NCBI RefSeq assembly: GCF_036248255.1 | Contig: NZ_CP109178.1 | Location: forward strand, 806,001 to 870,000 | Direction of reading: 5' to 3' | Length of the DNA stretch: 64,000 bases | Origin: Streptomyces sp. NBC_01717 | GTDB taxonomy: Bacteria; Actinomycetota; Actinomycetes; Streptomycetales; Streptomycetaceae | Program-made: the position numbers and the translations under genes | Notes under the pieces: model-generated | Seen by the model: the letters and a program-made list of their open reading frames with translations, nothing else | Databases searched by the model: none | Told to the model about the DNA's origin: nothing | Shown here: positions 33,272 to 42,696 of the stretch, piece after piece | Position numbering within the stretch: position 1 is the first letter of the stretch | How the letters are laid out: every line of letters begins with the position of its first letter

Positions 33272-33440
33272 TCAGCGCAGGCCGAGAGCGTCGAGCGCGC
33301 GAATCCGTTCGGTGGGCGGGCGATCCTTGCGGCGGCGGGCGTTGCTGATCCATTGTTCGAGACGTACGGGTTCACCGTCGAGGTGTCCTTCCCGATGGTG
33401 GAAGGCGCGGGCGGCGGCCAGGCCTTGATCTGGCGGGCGG
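33272..33440 (-). pseudogene. Helicase-associated (HA) domain fragment
   Basis: The minus strand reads DQGLAAARAFHHREGHLDGE then PVRLEQWISNARRRKDR and ERIRALDALGLR to a stop at 33272. This matches the repeated helicase-associated domain at the end of large Streptomyces helicases (GHL-V, LG-WLS--R, ER---LDAL). No helicase core is nearby. Confidence 0.65.
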
Positions 33441-33596
33441 CCGGTTTCCGTCTCTCTGGAGACGGCTCGGTGTTCTGGATCAGGCCGGGGTCATCAAGGA
33501 GATGCTGCTCGGTGGGGTGCACGCGGTCGGGGTGAGGTGGCAGGTTGCGAGTTCCCCAGTCGTTCGCGCCCAAGGAGCCGGAGCCGCCGTCAAGGA

Positions 33597-33833
33597 CTAA
33601 AGGTGTCCGTCGTAGCCGCGGGCTGCGCCGACGATACCGATTTCGTCGGACAGGGTGGTGTCTCCGCCGGGGGCGACCGCGACGACGGTGCGGGCCATGT
33701 CCAGGCCACCGAACGCCACGACCGAGGTGCCCTTGGTGTCGATCCAGGCCCGGGGCCCAGACTCCAGACGTCCATAGCCCGGCATCTTCCACAACGTAGC
33801 CGCAGCCGGTGTTCCGCCGCGATCCCCCACCAA
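33597..33833 (-). pseudogene. Possible fragment of DUF1023-type alpha/beta hydrolase
   Basis: PGYGRLESGPRAWIDTKGTS followed by VVAFGGLDMARTVVAVAPGG recalls the VVAIGNPDTA--V-YVPGTG opening of the actinobacterial DUF1023 hydrolases. The nucleophile-serine region is absent. Weak evidence. Confidence 0.35.
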
Positions 33834-34118
33834 GACGGACGGATCCGGTTGTCAGCCGGGGCACCTCACCGCCGGACCTCCGCGTGACGGCGCCGCCTCC
33901 CTGACGCCTGAATGAGTGTTCGTCCCGCCGAGGGCGTTCCGGAAGGCGCCCCTTCGCGCGGGCCGTGGTCGCTCGTGAGGGCGGCCCCGGGGGCGCGGTG
34001 CAGTGGTAATGGCGCTGTAACGGCCTCCTCCTAAGTTGCGGCGTGCTGCGTCGCCCGCCCGCTGCTGTACCGGACGTGGTCGATGGGCTTCCCGTACCGC
34101 CGCTGGAGGAGCACACCC
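33834..34118. promoter_or_regulatory. Upstream region of the subtilisin-like protease
   Basis: No gene is supported. The protease promoter should lie in the last 100 bases; TGGAGGAG is the ribosome site eight bases before the start at 34119. Confidence 0.35.
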
Positions 34119-37100
34119 ATGCACCCGCCTCGATCGCCCCGGCGCACATCCGCCGCGTGGGCGTCCGTACTCACCGCGGCGACCGTCGTCATCGGTCCGT
34201 CACCCGCCCTCGCCCTGGCCCCCCTTGCCGACGCGAGCACCCCCTACAACGACGGAACGCGCGCCCTCCTGAACCACGGCGCGATCAACGTCGACGACAC
34301 GCACTGCGGGGGAACCCGGACCATGTCGGGGGGTCGTTCGGTCACCCTCGTCACCGGGGACACGGTGACGGTCCGGCCCGCGGCGGGCCCCTGTGGCAAG
34401 GAGCTGACCTCGATCGAGCCTGCGAAGGGTCGGGAGGGCGTGCCGTACGCGACCCTGCGTGGAAAGGACGGTCACGTCTCCGTCGTCCCCGCCGACGCGC
34501 AGCCCCTCATCGCCGCAGGACGTGTGGACCCGCGGCTCTTCGACGTGACCGGGCTGCTGGGCATGAAGTACGGCGACGACGAACGCCGCACGCTCCCCCT
34601 GATCGCTGACGGCGCACCCCGGAGCAGCCCGGCTGCCGCCCGCTCGCTGCCCGCCCTGGGCTTCACCGCGGGCGCGGTCGCCAAGCCGGATCTCGGCGAG
34701 GTGTGGAAGGACACCCTCGGGGACGACGACAGCCGGCTGTGGCTCGACGGCCGTCGTAAGGTCCTCGACGAGACCAGCACCCGGCAGATCGGCGCGCCGT
34801 ACGCCTGGTCCCGGGGGCTCACGGGCAAGGGCGTCACGGTCGCCGTTCTCGACTCGGGTGCCGACGCGACCCACCCCGACCTCGCGGGTGCCATCTCCGT
34901 ATCGAAGGATTTCACCGGCACCGGTGAGGGTGACGGAAACGGCCACGGGACCCATGTCGCGGCCACCGTCGCCGGCCGCGGAGCCGCCCACCCCGGGGTG
35001 GCGCCCGGCGCCTCCCTGGCCATCGGCAAGGTTCTCGACTCGGCGGGCCAGGGCTCCGATTCCGCTGTCCTCGCCGGAATGGAGTGGGCCGCGAAGGACA
35101 TCCACGCCGATGTGGTCAGCATGAGCCTCGGCGGCACCGACACCCAGGGCACCGACCCCCTCGAAGCGGCCGTCGACGCGCTGTCCGCCACCACCGGAAC
35201 CCTCTTCGTCATCGCGGCCGGGAACAGCGGCGCGGCCCGTACCATCAGTTCACCCGGCAGTGCGGACGCCGCGCTCACCGTCGGCGCTGTCGACTCGACG
35301 GGCGCCCTCGCGAGCTTCTCCAGCCGTGGCCCGCGTATCGGCGACCACGGCGTGAAGCCCGAGATCGCCGCACCCGGCGTCGGCATTACCGCGGCCGCCC
35401 CGGGCGGCGGATACGCCACGATGTCCGGTACGTCGATGGCCACCCCGCATGTCGCGGGCGCCGCCGCGATCCTCGCCCAGCAACACCCCGACTGGACCGG
35501 GCAGCAGCTGAAGGACGCACTCGTGAGCTCGGCGTCCGGCGACCGGGCGACCGCCTTCGAGACCGGTGCGGGACAACTCGACGTCGCCGCAGCCGTGGAC
35601 GCCACCGTCACCGCGTCCCCCGGCAACACCAGCACAAAGGTGCCGTACGGCACGGAGAAAGCGAGCCGCACGGTCACCTATCGCAACGGCGGCGACCGTG
35701 ACGTGACCCTCGCCCTGGCCGAGGACGCCGACGCGATACGCCTCGGCCGGCGATCCCTGCGGGTCCCCGCGCACGGCACCGCCTCCGTCGACCTGCGGAT
35801 CGGCTGCGCCCGCCCCGGCTCGTACGCAGGGGTGCTGACGGCGAAGGTCGCAGGGGGCGGGACCGTACGCACGGTGGTCGGCGCCTATGTCGAACCCGAG
35901 GCCGGTGACCTCACAGTGCGCTTCGTCGGCTTCGACGGGCAGCCGCTCCCGGGCCAGGTGTGGCAGATCGTCAACATGCGGACCGGTGAGGCGGATTACG
36001 TCGTCGCCTCCGAGGGAACGGCAACCGTTCACCTTCCCGCCGGCGACTACACCATGCCGGTGTACGCACGAACGAAGACGACCGACGGCAAGGCGGTCGC
36101 CGTCATGGCGAACGTCCCGGTGACGGTGCGCGCCGGCACGCAGACCGTTACGGTCGATGCCCGCGAGACACACAAGCTGGACGCGGTCCTCGATGACGAC
36201 CCCGCCGCCAAGCTCGACTTCCAGGCTCTCGACCTGGAACGCAGCATCGGTGGCATCAGCGTCAACTGGTCGACCGGAGTGTCCCCTTCGACGGTGACCA
36301 TGGTCCCGTCCGCGCGGGCCGCCGGGCTGAGCTACCGCCATCACGCGGTCTTCGTCCCCGGCAAGGCCAGCCCCACCCAGAACTGGCGCGCCGACACCGT
36401 CGACGTCCGGTCCGGTGAGGTGCCCGCCGAGCAGACGCACCATGCCTCGCTCGCCGCTCTGGCCTCCGTCCGCACCGTCTACCGGGCCCAGGCCTACACC
36501 GGCAACAACCAGGCCGTGATCCGTATGGCGCCGCTGTATCCAGGAGAGGGCGGGGTACGACTGCGGCAGACCGTCACCCCGCCCACAGCGGTCACCACGC
36601 ACTACGTCGAGAACGCCGTGCCCGGACTGGAGTGGGTGCGCCTGATCGGCTGGTCCGGTCTGACCGGTGGCGGCTTCGCCATGAGCGACACCCGCGCGCT
36701 CGCCGGTGGTGAGGAGGAGACCTTCGGCGCCTCCGCACTGGGCCCGGTGGTTGCCGCCGGTGAGGCGGTCCGCGAGGGCGACGCCATGCGCATCCGGCTC
36801 GGCAACCTGCTCGCCGACCCGGTGTCGGGCCACGCGGGCGCCACCGAGAGCACCGGCACCCTGACACTCGACCGGGGCGCCGACCGGCTCGTGACCCGGC
36901 CCGTCGGGCCGGCGGGAGCCGATCTCACCGCCGAGCTGGCCGATGGCCGGGCCACGTACCGCCTCACACTCGATCAGTCGCGCAGCGGCTGGATCCTGCC
37001 GACGAGTGCCCGGGTCACCACGGAGTGGACCTTCCGTTCCGGGCACACCGGCCGGGTCCAGGAGCTGCCACTGACCAGTCTGCGGATCGAGCCAGGCCGC

Positions 37101-37394
37101 CTCGACGGGGGTAACGGGACCCCGTACGCCAGTGAACTGCCGCTCGTCGTGAGGACCGAGAGCGCGGACGGCGGACCGCAGGTGACGAAGATGACCGCGG
37201 AGGTCAGCTTCGACGGCGGTGCGACATGGGTGGCCGCTCCAGTCTCCCGCGGCCCGGGCGGGAGTTGGGCGGGCACGCTCGTCAACCCGGAGTCCGGCCC
37301 GGAGCGCGGCGGCGCCGCACTACGTGTGACGGCGCGCGACTCGGACGGGGGCACGGTCACTCAGACCGTGCTCAACGCCTACCGGTTCCGCTGA
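34119..37394 (+). CDS. Secreted S8 (subtilisin) family serine protease
   Basis: 1091 residues from ATG 34119 with TGGAGGAG upstream; the longer frame from 34083 adds an unlikely N terminus. A signal peptide ends near PALALAPLA. A pro-region is followed by the S8 domain with the catalytic triad D245 (VAVLDSGAD), H276 (GNGHGTHVAATVAG) and S439 (GTSMATPHVAG), and the oxyanion N369 (AAGNSGA). About 600 residues of beta-rich C-terminal domains follow, as in large Streptomyces subtilases. Probably released and self-processed outside the cell. It stands alone and ends in two strong hairpins. Confidence 0.93.
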   Translation: MHPPRSPRRTSAAWASVLTAATVVIGPSPALALAPLADASTPYNDGTRALLNHGAINVDDTHCGGTRTMSGGRSVTLVTGDTVTVRPAAGPCGKELTSIEPAKGREGVPYATLRGKDGHVSVVPADAQPLIAAGRVDPRLFDVTGLLGMKYGDDERRTLPLIADGAPRSSPAAARSLPALGFTAGAVAKPDLGEVWKDTLGDDDSRLWLDGRRKVLDETSTRQIGAPYAWSRGLTGKGVTVAVLDSGADATHPDLAGAISVSKDFTGTGEGDGNGHGTHVAATVAGRGAAHPGVAPGASLAIGKVLDSAGQGSDSAVLAGMEWAAKDIHADVVSMSLGGTDTQGTDPLEAAVDALSATTGTLFVIAAGNSGAARTISSPGSADAALTVGAVDSTGALASFSSRGPRIGDHGVKPEIAAPGVGITAAAPGGGYATMSGTSMATPHVAGAAAILAQQHPDWTGQQLKDALVSSASGDRATAFETGAGQLDVAAAVDATVTASPGNTSTKVPYGTEKASRTVTYRNGGDRDVTLALAEDADAIRLGRRSLRVPAHGTASVDLRIGCARPGSYAGVLTAKVAGGGTVRTVVGAYVEPEAGDLTVRFVGFDGQPLPGQVWQIVNMRTGEADYVVASEGTATVHLPAGDYTMPVYARTKTTDGKAVAVMANVPVTVRAGTQTVTVDARETHKLDAVLDDDPAAKLDFQALDLERSIGGISVNWSTGVSPSTVTMVPSARAAGLSYRHHAVFVPGKASPTQNWRADTVDVRSGEVPAEQTHHASLAALASVRTVYRAQAYTGNNQAVIRMAPLYPGEGGVRLRQTVTPPTAVTTHYVENAVPGLEWVRLIGWSGLTGGGFAMSDTRALAGGEEETFGASALGPVVAAGEAVREGDAMRIRLGNLLADPVSGHAGATESTGTLTLDRGADRLVTRPVGPAGADLTAELADGRATYRLTLDQSRSGWILPTSARVTTEWTFRSGHTGRVQELPLTSLRIEPGRLDGGNGTPYASELPLVVRTESADGGPQVTKMTAEVSFDGGATWVAAPVSRGPGGSWAGTLVNPESGPERGGAALRVTARDSDGGTVTQTVLNAYRFR

Positions 37395-37404
37395 GGCCAC
37401 ATGC

Positions 37405-37443
37405 CTGATCCCGGGCCCCGGATGCTTCGGGGCCCGAGATCAG
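37405..37443 (+). terminator. Terminator of the S8 protease gene
   Basis: CTGATCCCGGGCCCCG pairs with CGGGGCCCGAGATCAG (15 of 16 bases) around a seven-base loop, starting ten bases after the stop codon. Confidence 0.75.
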
Positions 37444-37530
37444 GAGGGCTTACCACCAAGGTCCACTTGGCAGCAGAGGGCAACTGCTTGCCCATCGCTT
37501 TCGTACTGACCCCGGACAGGCCGGTGTCGC
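37428..37530 (+). pseudogene. IS5-family transposase fragment
   Basis: GPRSGGLTTKVHLAAEGNCL followed by PIAFVLTPDRP is the RGGLTTKIHLAAD...P--FVLT segment around the first catalytic Asp of IS5-type transposases (here Glu replaces that Asp). Only about 34 codons remain, beginning inside the protease terminator. Confidence 0.7.
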
Positions 37531-37596
37531 ACCCGCATTTGAGCAGGTGCCAGCCCGGGCTGGGTTGCACCGACGCCGAGCGCTCGGTCGCTCCGA

Positions 37597-37792
37597 GATC
37601 CGGGCCATTCCCGGACCAGGTCTCGCCAGAAGGCCACCAGGAAAGGTGTTTTCGCTTGTCAACAGCGGTGCGGAATGTGTACCACCAGCAGACGAAGAAT
37701 CTGCTGGTGAGCTACTCGGCGCAGAAGCTGGGGTTCCTCTAAGGGCACAACAATGGGCGCCTGACCATGTCTTTTACCGGTCAGGCGCCCTT
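37597..37792. repeat. Tandem-hairpin repeat element, copy 2
   Basis: Begins GATCCGGGCCATTCCCGG like the 4881 copy and contains CACCAGCAG/CTGCTGGTG around ACGAAGAAT (37683-37709), then AGAAGCTGGGGTTCCTCT and the GGGCGCC...GGCGCCC hairpin. About 130 bases from the first hairpin on can be aligned to copy 1. Confidence 0.6.
37755..37790. terminator. Perfect 12-base hairpin, terminator-like
   Basis: GGGCGCCTGACC and GGTCAGGCGCCC flank a twelve-base loop containing TTTT. It forms the right end of repeat copy 2; copy 1 has a degraded equivalent. Confidence 0.6.
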
Positions 37793-37849
37793 CACTCGAC
37801 CTATTCAGACCAGAGCCTGTTTTGCCATAACTCCCAGTTTCTCCCACAA

Positions 37850-38239
37850 CTATCCCGCTCCTGACCAGCCGTTCCGGACCAGTCGCGGACCAAAATCCCG
37901 ACTCACCCCCTCGGGCGCCCCGCCCCGGCTGACGCGATGCCACTCCTTCATCGACTGCTCGATGAGGCGGTTGGCCTGCACCTGGACGCTCTGCCCGGCC
38001 CACCGCGCACACTCCGCGGGGTCGACACCAGAACGGGATTGCCCGGCGCGCCGCCGGACCGGCCCGTCCACGTCAGCTCGCTCGTCGACTCCGGACTCGG
38101 TCCCATCGACGCGCAGGTCGCTGCCACCGTGCAGATGGCCACCGAAGCGCTGCAGGGCGCGCTGGGGTTCAGGTCGAGGCTGTGAGCATTCCGGCACTCA
38201 AGCGGGACAACCCCCTCGATCTCTGCTACCGGCAGCACG
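37850..38239 (-). other. Coding-like DNA with shifting frames, unresolved
   Basis: The minus strand shows high third-position GC in one frame (AHSLDLNPSAPCSASVAICT, VAATCASMGPSPESTSELTW) and then in another (CARWAGQSVQVQANRLIEQS with MKEWHRVSRGGAPEGVSRDF). This suggests a small gene split by a frameshift near 38025. No family is recognised; a plus-strand frame 37937-38185 is also open. Confidence 0.3.
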
Positions 38240-38407
38240 TCATGGACCCGCGCGCCGCTTCGCCGCCCGGTACACCCGGCGCAACTCACTGGCGTCCGTG
38301 CAGTCCATACCTCCCGTGCGGCACTCGGCGCACGCCAGGGTGTGGCGGATGAACCCGCTGTATGCGGTCTGGACGATGGCATCTTCGGCCCTGTGCTCGG
38401 CCGCCAT
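38240..38407 (-). CDS. Small cysteine-containing hypothetical protein, 55 aa
   Basis: MAAEHRAEDAIVQTAYSGFI then RHTLACAECRTGGMDCTDAS and ELRRVYRAAKRRAGP. Three cysteines in a C-x2-C-x6-C pattern and a basic tail suggest a small metal-binding or DNA-associated protein of the kind common in Streptomyces mobile DNA. Codon bias is good, and GGAAGG lies about 12 bases upstream. Not in a known family to me. Confidence 0.45.
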   Translation of the reverse strand: MAAEHRAEDAIVQTAYSGFIRHTLACAECRTGGMDCTDASELRRVYRAAKRRAGP

Positions 38408-38628
38408 TGGGCCGGTTGGCCTTCCGGCGTATCCGCTTAGGAGGTCCCCCGGCTGGCTGAGCCCGCAACTCCCGTTGCATCGACACCTGGCGCCTCTATG
38501 GGCCACTTGACCGCCCGGGAAGCGGCAACGCGCCCAACCAGCACAAACACCACTAGAGCCTGTTGCATCGAGGGCCGTGATGGCATGCTGAGGGCCGTGA
38601 TCAAAAGAATCGAGTCCTCCGCCCGCCG

Positions 38629-39690
38629 ATGAGCGGGCCGATCGGGCCAGGGCTGCCCGAATCACGGACACCACTCTTCAAGTACGCGCTGCAGTTGCAC
38701 CGGCTGGCCCCGGAAGAGCCACTGCCGAGAGACGGGGAACCGTATCCCGACGATGCGTTGCACCGTCGGCGCCCTCGGCCGAAGCCGCCGGAGGACCGAC
38801 ACTTGGCAGGCAAGGACGCAGCGCTCATTCTGGACAGGCATTTCGCGCGTAGCACCTCTCTTCCAATCGAATTGGCCGACGCGTTCCACGACGTCTACAT
38901 CCCGATTCACCCCAACGAACACATCACCGCCGCTGCTGAGCGGGCGGACAGGGAACGCGTCCGCGAGACGGGTCGGTGGCTGATCCGACACGCTACCGAC
39001 CGCTGCTCAGTAACCGTGGGGCTCGCCCTGATCGCCTCCGTGGGAGCGGTCGACGACATTCCCCTGATCCAAACGATTGGATTGCTGTCCAACCGGTTCG
39101 GTCCGCTTGCAGCACACACCTTGGAGAGACGGCCTGGAGGCACCGAGGCTCTCCTCTGGCTCGCTGATCGAGTTACCGGCTGGGGACGGGTCTACGTCGT
39201 GGAAGCCCTCTGCCGGCTCGACGATCCCGTTGCTCGGCCCTGGCTCCTCCGCAGGGCGTGCGATGGCGATTTCCTCAACGCGTACTTCGTCGGCAACGTC
39301 GCTCAGACCGCCGGCCTCCATGAAGCCATCACCGGACCTTGCGTGGATGCCGACATCACTGACCACACCGGCAGGCTGCTTCTGGTGATGACCTACAGCC
39401 AAGGCATGGGCATGACCCTCGCGCGCTACCCCCAAGCCGAGGAGGTACTGGCTGCGCATCTGCGCCGCCTCAAGCGTTTGGGGCCCACCGCCAGCCGCTA
39501 CTGCCTCGCCGCGTGGCTGGCGAGCAGCCTGGGTGAGCACGGTGACTCAGGTTCGATCGGTCCTGTTCAGCGTTGGCAGCCCTACCGGGACGACTGCCTG
39601 GACTGCCACGAGGGCACGCCGGCCGACCCCGATCGGCAGCTGGATGTTCATCGACCTCGGGGTTGGGGTGGCCGCCACCGAGTAACGCCC
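38629..39690 (+). CDS. Conserved hypothetical protein, HEAT-like helical repeats, 3' end doubtful
   Basis: From ATG 38629 (MSGPIGPGLPESRTPLFKYA). The body is helical with repeat-like blocks: VGAVDDIPLIQTIGLLSNRF, GGTEALLWLADRVTGWGRVY, and VVEALCRLDDPVARPWLLRR. It resembles unnamed Streptomyces proteins that seem built of HEAT-type repeats. The frame stays open to 39822, but after about 39600 the residues become low-complexity and lie antisense to the next gene, so I place the natural end earlier and suspect a frameshift. No signal or membrane segment. A direct repeat GAGGGCCGTGAT (38570 and 38590) lies upstream. Confidence 0.55.
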
Positions 39691-39691
39691 G

Positions 39692-40789
39692 CTAGGACCG
39701 TGTCGCCCTCGCGCACTCGTCCCCAGAGGACTCGCCCCGCCCGACCGGCGCGCTGCGGTCGTACGGGTCGACCACCGTGCCGGCCTCGTCCGCCCGGCGG
39801 TCCGTGCCGAAGGGCGGGGTGAAGTAGCCCGTGGGGGCGCCGCAGCCGCCGTTGGTCATGTCGTATTTGTACGAGACGATCGAGAACGTGCCCGGCTCGG
39901 TGATCACCTTGTCAGGGTCGTCCCAGCTCAGGACCAGCTCGCGTCGGACGATCGTGCGCACGATCTCGTCGCCGCCCGCGTCAGCGCGGGTGACCGGGTA
40001 GACGAAGGTGACGTCGGCGGTCACCTGGAGCGCGCCGCGCTCGCCCTCCCGGTAGGTGAGCCGGCCCCGGGTCTTCACGACGTCGCCGACCAGGTGGGTG
40101 CGGGAGGGCTGGAAGCGGCTGAAGAGGAGAAGGGGGTCGTTCTTCTCGCTCGGGGTTCGGAAAGCGGTTTTCAGAAAGTCTTGGACATCCTTCTGGTGCG
40201 GGTTGATCAGTGCAATCGCCTTCTCGGGGTGCTCGCCCCGCAGCACCCCGCGGTCCAGGCCGGACGCGACGAGGAATTCCCGGCTGCGGGCGAGGGCCCG
40301 CTCGACCTCGGCCGCGCTCATCCAGCCGACCGCCCCGGCCTTCGGCACGGTGATCCCCGCCGCTCCGCTCGCCCAACTCGCCGCCGGCGAGCCGCGGAAG
40401 GGCTTGTCCATGGTGGGGGGTTGGGCCGCCTCCGTCGGAGGTACCTGGGTCGGGCGGGCGGTCTCGGCCGCCAGCGGTGGCGCGTCAGGGTCGTCGCCGG
40501 CGAACAGGTCCACTATCCGCCCCGGCGCGAGCGCCACCACCAGCAGCACCAGCGAGGCCAGCAGCCCGACCACGTACCAGCCCGTGCGCTGCTTGGGCCG
40601 CGTGTGCGTGTAGCTGCGCCAGCCCTCCAGGTCGCGGCTGGGCTCCGCGCGCAGCCGCTTCGCCACGTCGCGGGCCCGCGCCGACGGCTCCTTGGGCGCG
40701 TCGGCGGCACCCGCCACCGACTCGCGCAGAAACCGCTCCCACTCCTCGTCGGACCTGGACGAGCCGTCCGGTTCCGTACCCGCGCCCAT
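39692..40789 (-). CDS. Single-pass membrane protein with extracellular domain, hypothetical
   Basis: 365 residues from ATG 40789 (MGAGTEPDGSSRSDEEWERF) with AGGGGG upstream; the longer open frame reaches antisense into the methyltransferase gene. A cytoplasmic acidic/basic N terminus is followed by one membrane helix (WYVVGLLASLVLLVVALAPG, about residues 72-91), then a proline-rich linker and a soluble extracellular domain with SAAEVERALARSREFLVASG, EKAIALINPHQKDVQDFLKT and VTADVTFVYPVTRA. The pattern is shared by Streptomyces hypothetical proteins; no enzymatic motif is seen. A near-terminal GGCGAPTGYFTPPFG may be structural. Confidence 0.75.
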   Translation of the reverse strand: MGAGTEPDGSSRSDEEWERFLRESVAGAADAPKEPSARARDVAKRLRAEPSRDLEGWRSYTHTRPKQRTGWYVVGLLASLVLLVVALAPGRIVDLFAGDDPDAPPLAAETARPTQVPPTEAAQPPTMDKPFRGSPAASWASGAAGITVPKAGAVGWMSAAEVERALARSREFLVASGLDRGVLRGEHPEKAIALINPHQKDVQDFLKTAFRTPSEKNDPLLLFSRFQPSRTHLVGDVVKTRGRLTYREGERGALQVTADVTFVYPVTRADAGGDEIVRTIVRRELVLSWDDPDKVITEPGTFSIVSYKYDMTNGGCGAPTGYFTPPFGTDRRADEAGTVVDPYDRSAPVGRGESSGDECARATRS

Positions 40790-41019
40790 CCCCAACCCCC
40801 TGGCAATCAGCAGACCGCGGCCCACTTCCCTGGGACGCGTCGGCATAATGACACAGAGCGCTGACAGCGAGGCCGGCTGGGCGGATGGTGTGGGCGCGCC
40901 ACCCTCTCTCAACTGGCTTCCCGATGGGGAAGTCAAGCTATGTCGAGGGGCAGAATCCAGTTCCGTGATCAGTAGAAGAACCAGACCGCGAGCCGCACGT
41001 GCTCTGGTGCGCACGCTCC

Positions 41020-41784
41020 CTAGGGCATTCCGGGAGGGACGGGCTCCGCGGTACCGCGCCGCGCCACGAACACGAACTCCCTGCCCGGCCGGTCGGGTGC
41101 GTCGCGTACGTCCTCGACGACGAAGCCGTGTTCGAGCAAGTCCCGCTCGATCTCCGTACGTTCGCGGAAGCGAAGTGTCGATTCCGAGGGCAGTACGTCC
41201 CCGTCCGAAGCGAACACGTGCGTACCCCGGAAGCTCACCAGCGGCAGGCTCACGTCCGTCAGCTCGGCCCATGTCTCGACGTGGCCGACGCCCGGGATGT
41301 CCGTCATGCGGTACGTGGTCTCGCGCGTCCACTCCGCCCACTCCTCCCACACGCGCTGCGCCGGATCGCGCGTCTCGAAGACAAGCCGCCCGCCGGGCCG
41401 CAGCGCCTCGTACGCGCCGCGCAGCGTCGTACGCCACGCCTGCGGATCGGCGATCGCCTGGGCGACGTTCCCGGTCATCGTCACCAGGTCGATCTGCATG
41501 GGCGGCAGGTCCCCCGCGTCGCCGTCGAGCCATCGCACCCGCTCCGCGCCCGGCTTGCCACGCGCGACGTCGACGGACGCCCACGCGGGATCGATCCCGG
41601 TGACCGTAATCCCGCGCTCGGCGAGCAGCAGCGCGAACACGCCCGTACCGCACCCGATGTCCAGCACGGACCGCGCGCCGAACTCCTCCGCCATCGCGAG
41701 ATACGCGTCGAGATCGCTGCGGTCCGGATCGAGTAAGTCGTAGATGGCGGCGAGGCGCGGATGCCCGAAAGCTGCGTCAACCAT
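41020..41784 (-). CDS. Class I SAM-dependent methyltransferase
   Basis: 254 residues. Motif I is SVLDIGCGTGVFALLLAERG (about residues 39-58), with the acidic ITVTGIDPAW after it and the LVTMTGNVAQAI strand as motif IV-like. The remainder is the usual seven-strand Rossmann fold plus a beta-rich C-terminal arm that may bind substrate. It resembles small-molecule methyltransferases (Methyltransf_25 type); the substrate is unknown and no pathway genes adjoin it. ATG start at 41784. Confidence 0.88.
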   Translation of the reverse strand: MVDAAFGHPRLAAIYDLLDPDRSDLDAYLAMAEEFGARSVLDIGCGTGVFALLLAERGITVTGIDPAWASVDVARGKPGAERVRWLDGDAGDLPPMQIDLVTMTGNVAQAIADPQAWRTTLRGAYEALRPGGRLVFETRDPAQRVWEEWAEWTRETTYRMTDIPGVGHVETWAELTDVSLPLVSFRGTHVFASDGDVLPSESTLRFRERTEIERDLLEHGFVVEDVRDAPDRPGREFVFVARRGTAEPVPPGMP

Positions 41785-41961
41785 GGAGGCGAACGTATGT
41801 GGCCTTGAGCCCGCGCGGCCACTGCTTTTTCGGGTTACGGCGCCAAGCGGGCGCGGCGAAGTGCGCCGCTGATCCCGGCGCCCCTATCGGGCACGGCCGT
41901 ACCGAAGCGAACCTCGCCCAGGCCGCTTAGTGGTCGGCGCCGTAAATCCTTCGGGGGTTGT

Positions 41962-42420
41962 TCACGCTGCCGGCGCGACAGAGGATTCTTCGTGGTGATC
42001 GGCGGTGTGCCGGTCGAGCCTGGCCAGCAGATCGTCCAGGTCGGAGGTGGTGAACCTCCACTGGAACGGCTGTGCCGTGGCGTTGTAGCGGTCTTCGAAG
42101 GCTCGGAGCCGGTCCCTCACCTCGGTGACGTCGGTGAGGTCGTTGGGCGAGAGGGCCTTGCGCTGGACGGCAGAGAAGTAGATCTCGACTTGGTTGAGCC
42201 AGGAGGCGTGCACGCGAGTGTGGACCATGACCGTGTTCGGGAACGCCGCGGTGAGCCGGTCGGCCGCCTTCTGACCGCGATGGGAGGGGCCGTTGTCGAC
42301 GATCCAGAACACGCGCTTGGCGCTCGCGTAGGGTTCCTGGCTCATGACCTGGGTAGCCAGGTTCATGAACGGGACGATGCCGGCGGGCATGGCGGGCGAA
42401 CCGATCGGCCGAAGTGGCTC
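41962..42420 (-). pseudogene. IS630-family transposase C-terminal remnant
   Basis: MPAGIVPFMNLATQVMSQEP, RVFWIVDNGPSHRGQKAADR (second catalytic Asp) and TRVHASWLNQVEIYFSAVQR (catalytic Glu) are the DDE_3 core of IS630 elements, with its normal end. The first Asp and the N-terminal helix-turn-helix are gone, so it is inactive. Confidence 0.8.
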
Positions 42421-42696
42421 ACTGGTACCCCGCAGTCTGCCCCGCCCGTCACCGCCCCAGCCCCCGCAATGACCGGTGCAAGAGGCCACTTGGACAGGGA
42501 AAACGCAACTTCGACATGGCCCGCAGAGGCAGCTACCTTTACCTGGTCTTCGGCGATCGCCCACGGTCGCACAGGAGTTCCTTCAGTCTGAGCCACCCGC
42601 GACGGGATGAGTCGGTCACGCCCCACGAACCCTCGCCCCCATGCGTAAGCCACCGAACCGGGTCCGTGCCAGGCAGCCCCAACCAGGGAGAGACGC
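42421..42696. other. Short intergenic stretch
   Basis: No supported gene. GGGAGAG lies six bases before the DUF3291 start at 42697. Confidence 0.35.

Noticed and set aside
32440..34149. 569-codon minus-strand frame crossing several remnants
   Set aside because: It joins unrelated pieces: only its end matches the first half of the DUF1062 gene, and the helicase-associated words lie in a different frame.
38240..38510. Plus-strand frame of 247 codons over 37767-38510
   Set aside because: Codon bias supports the minus strand small gene instead, and the plus frame has no ribosome site or motif.
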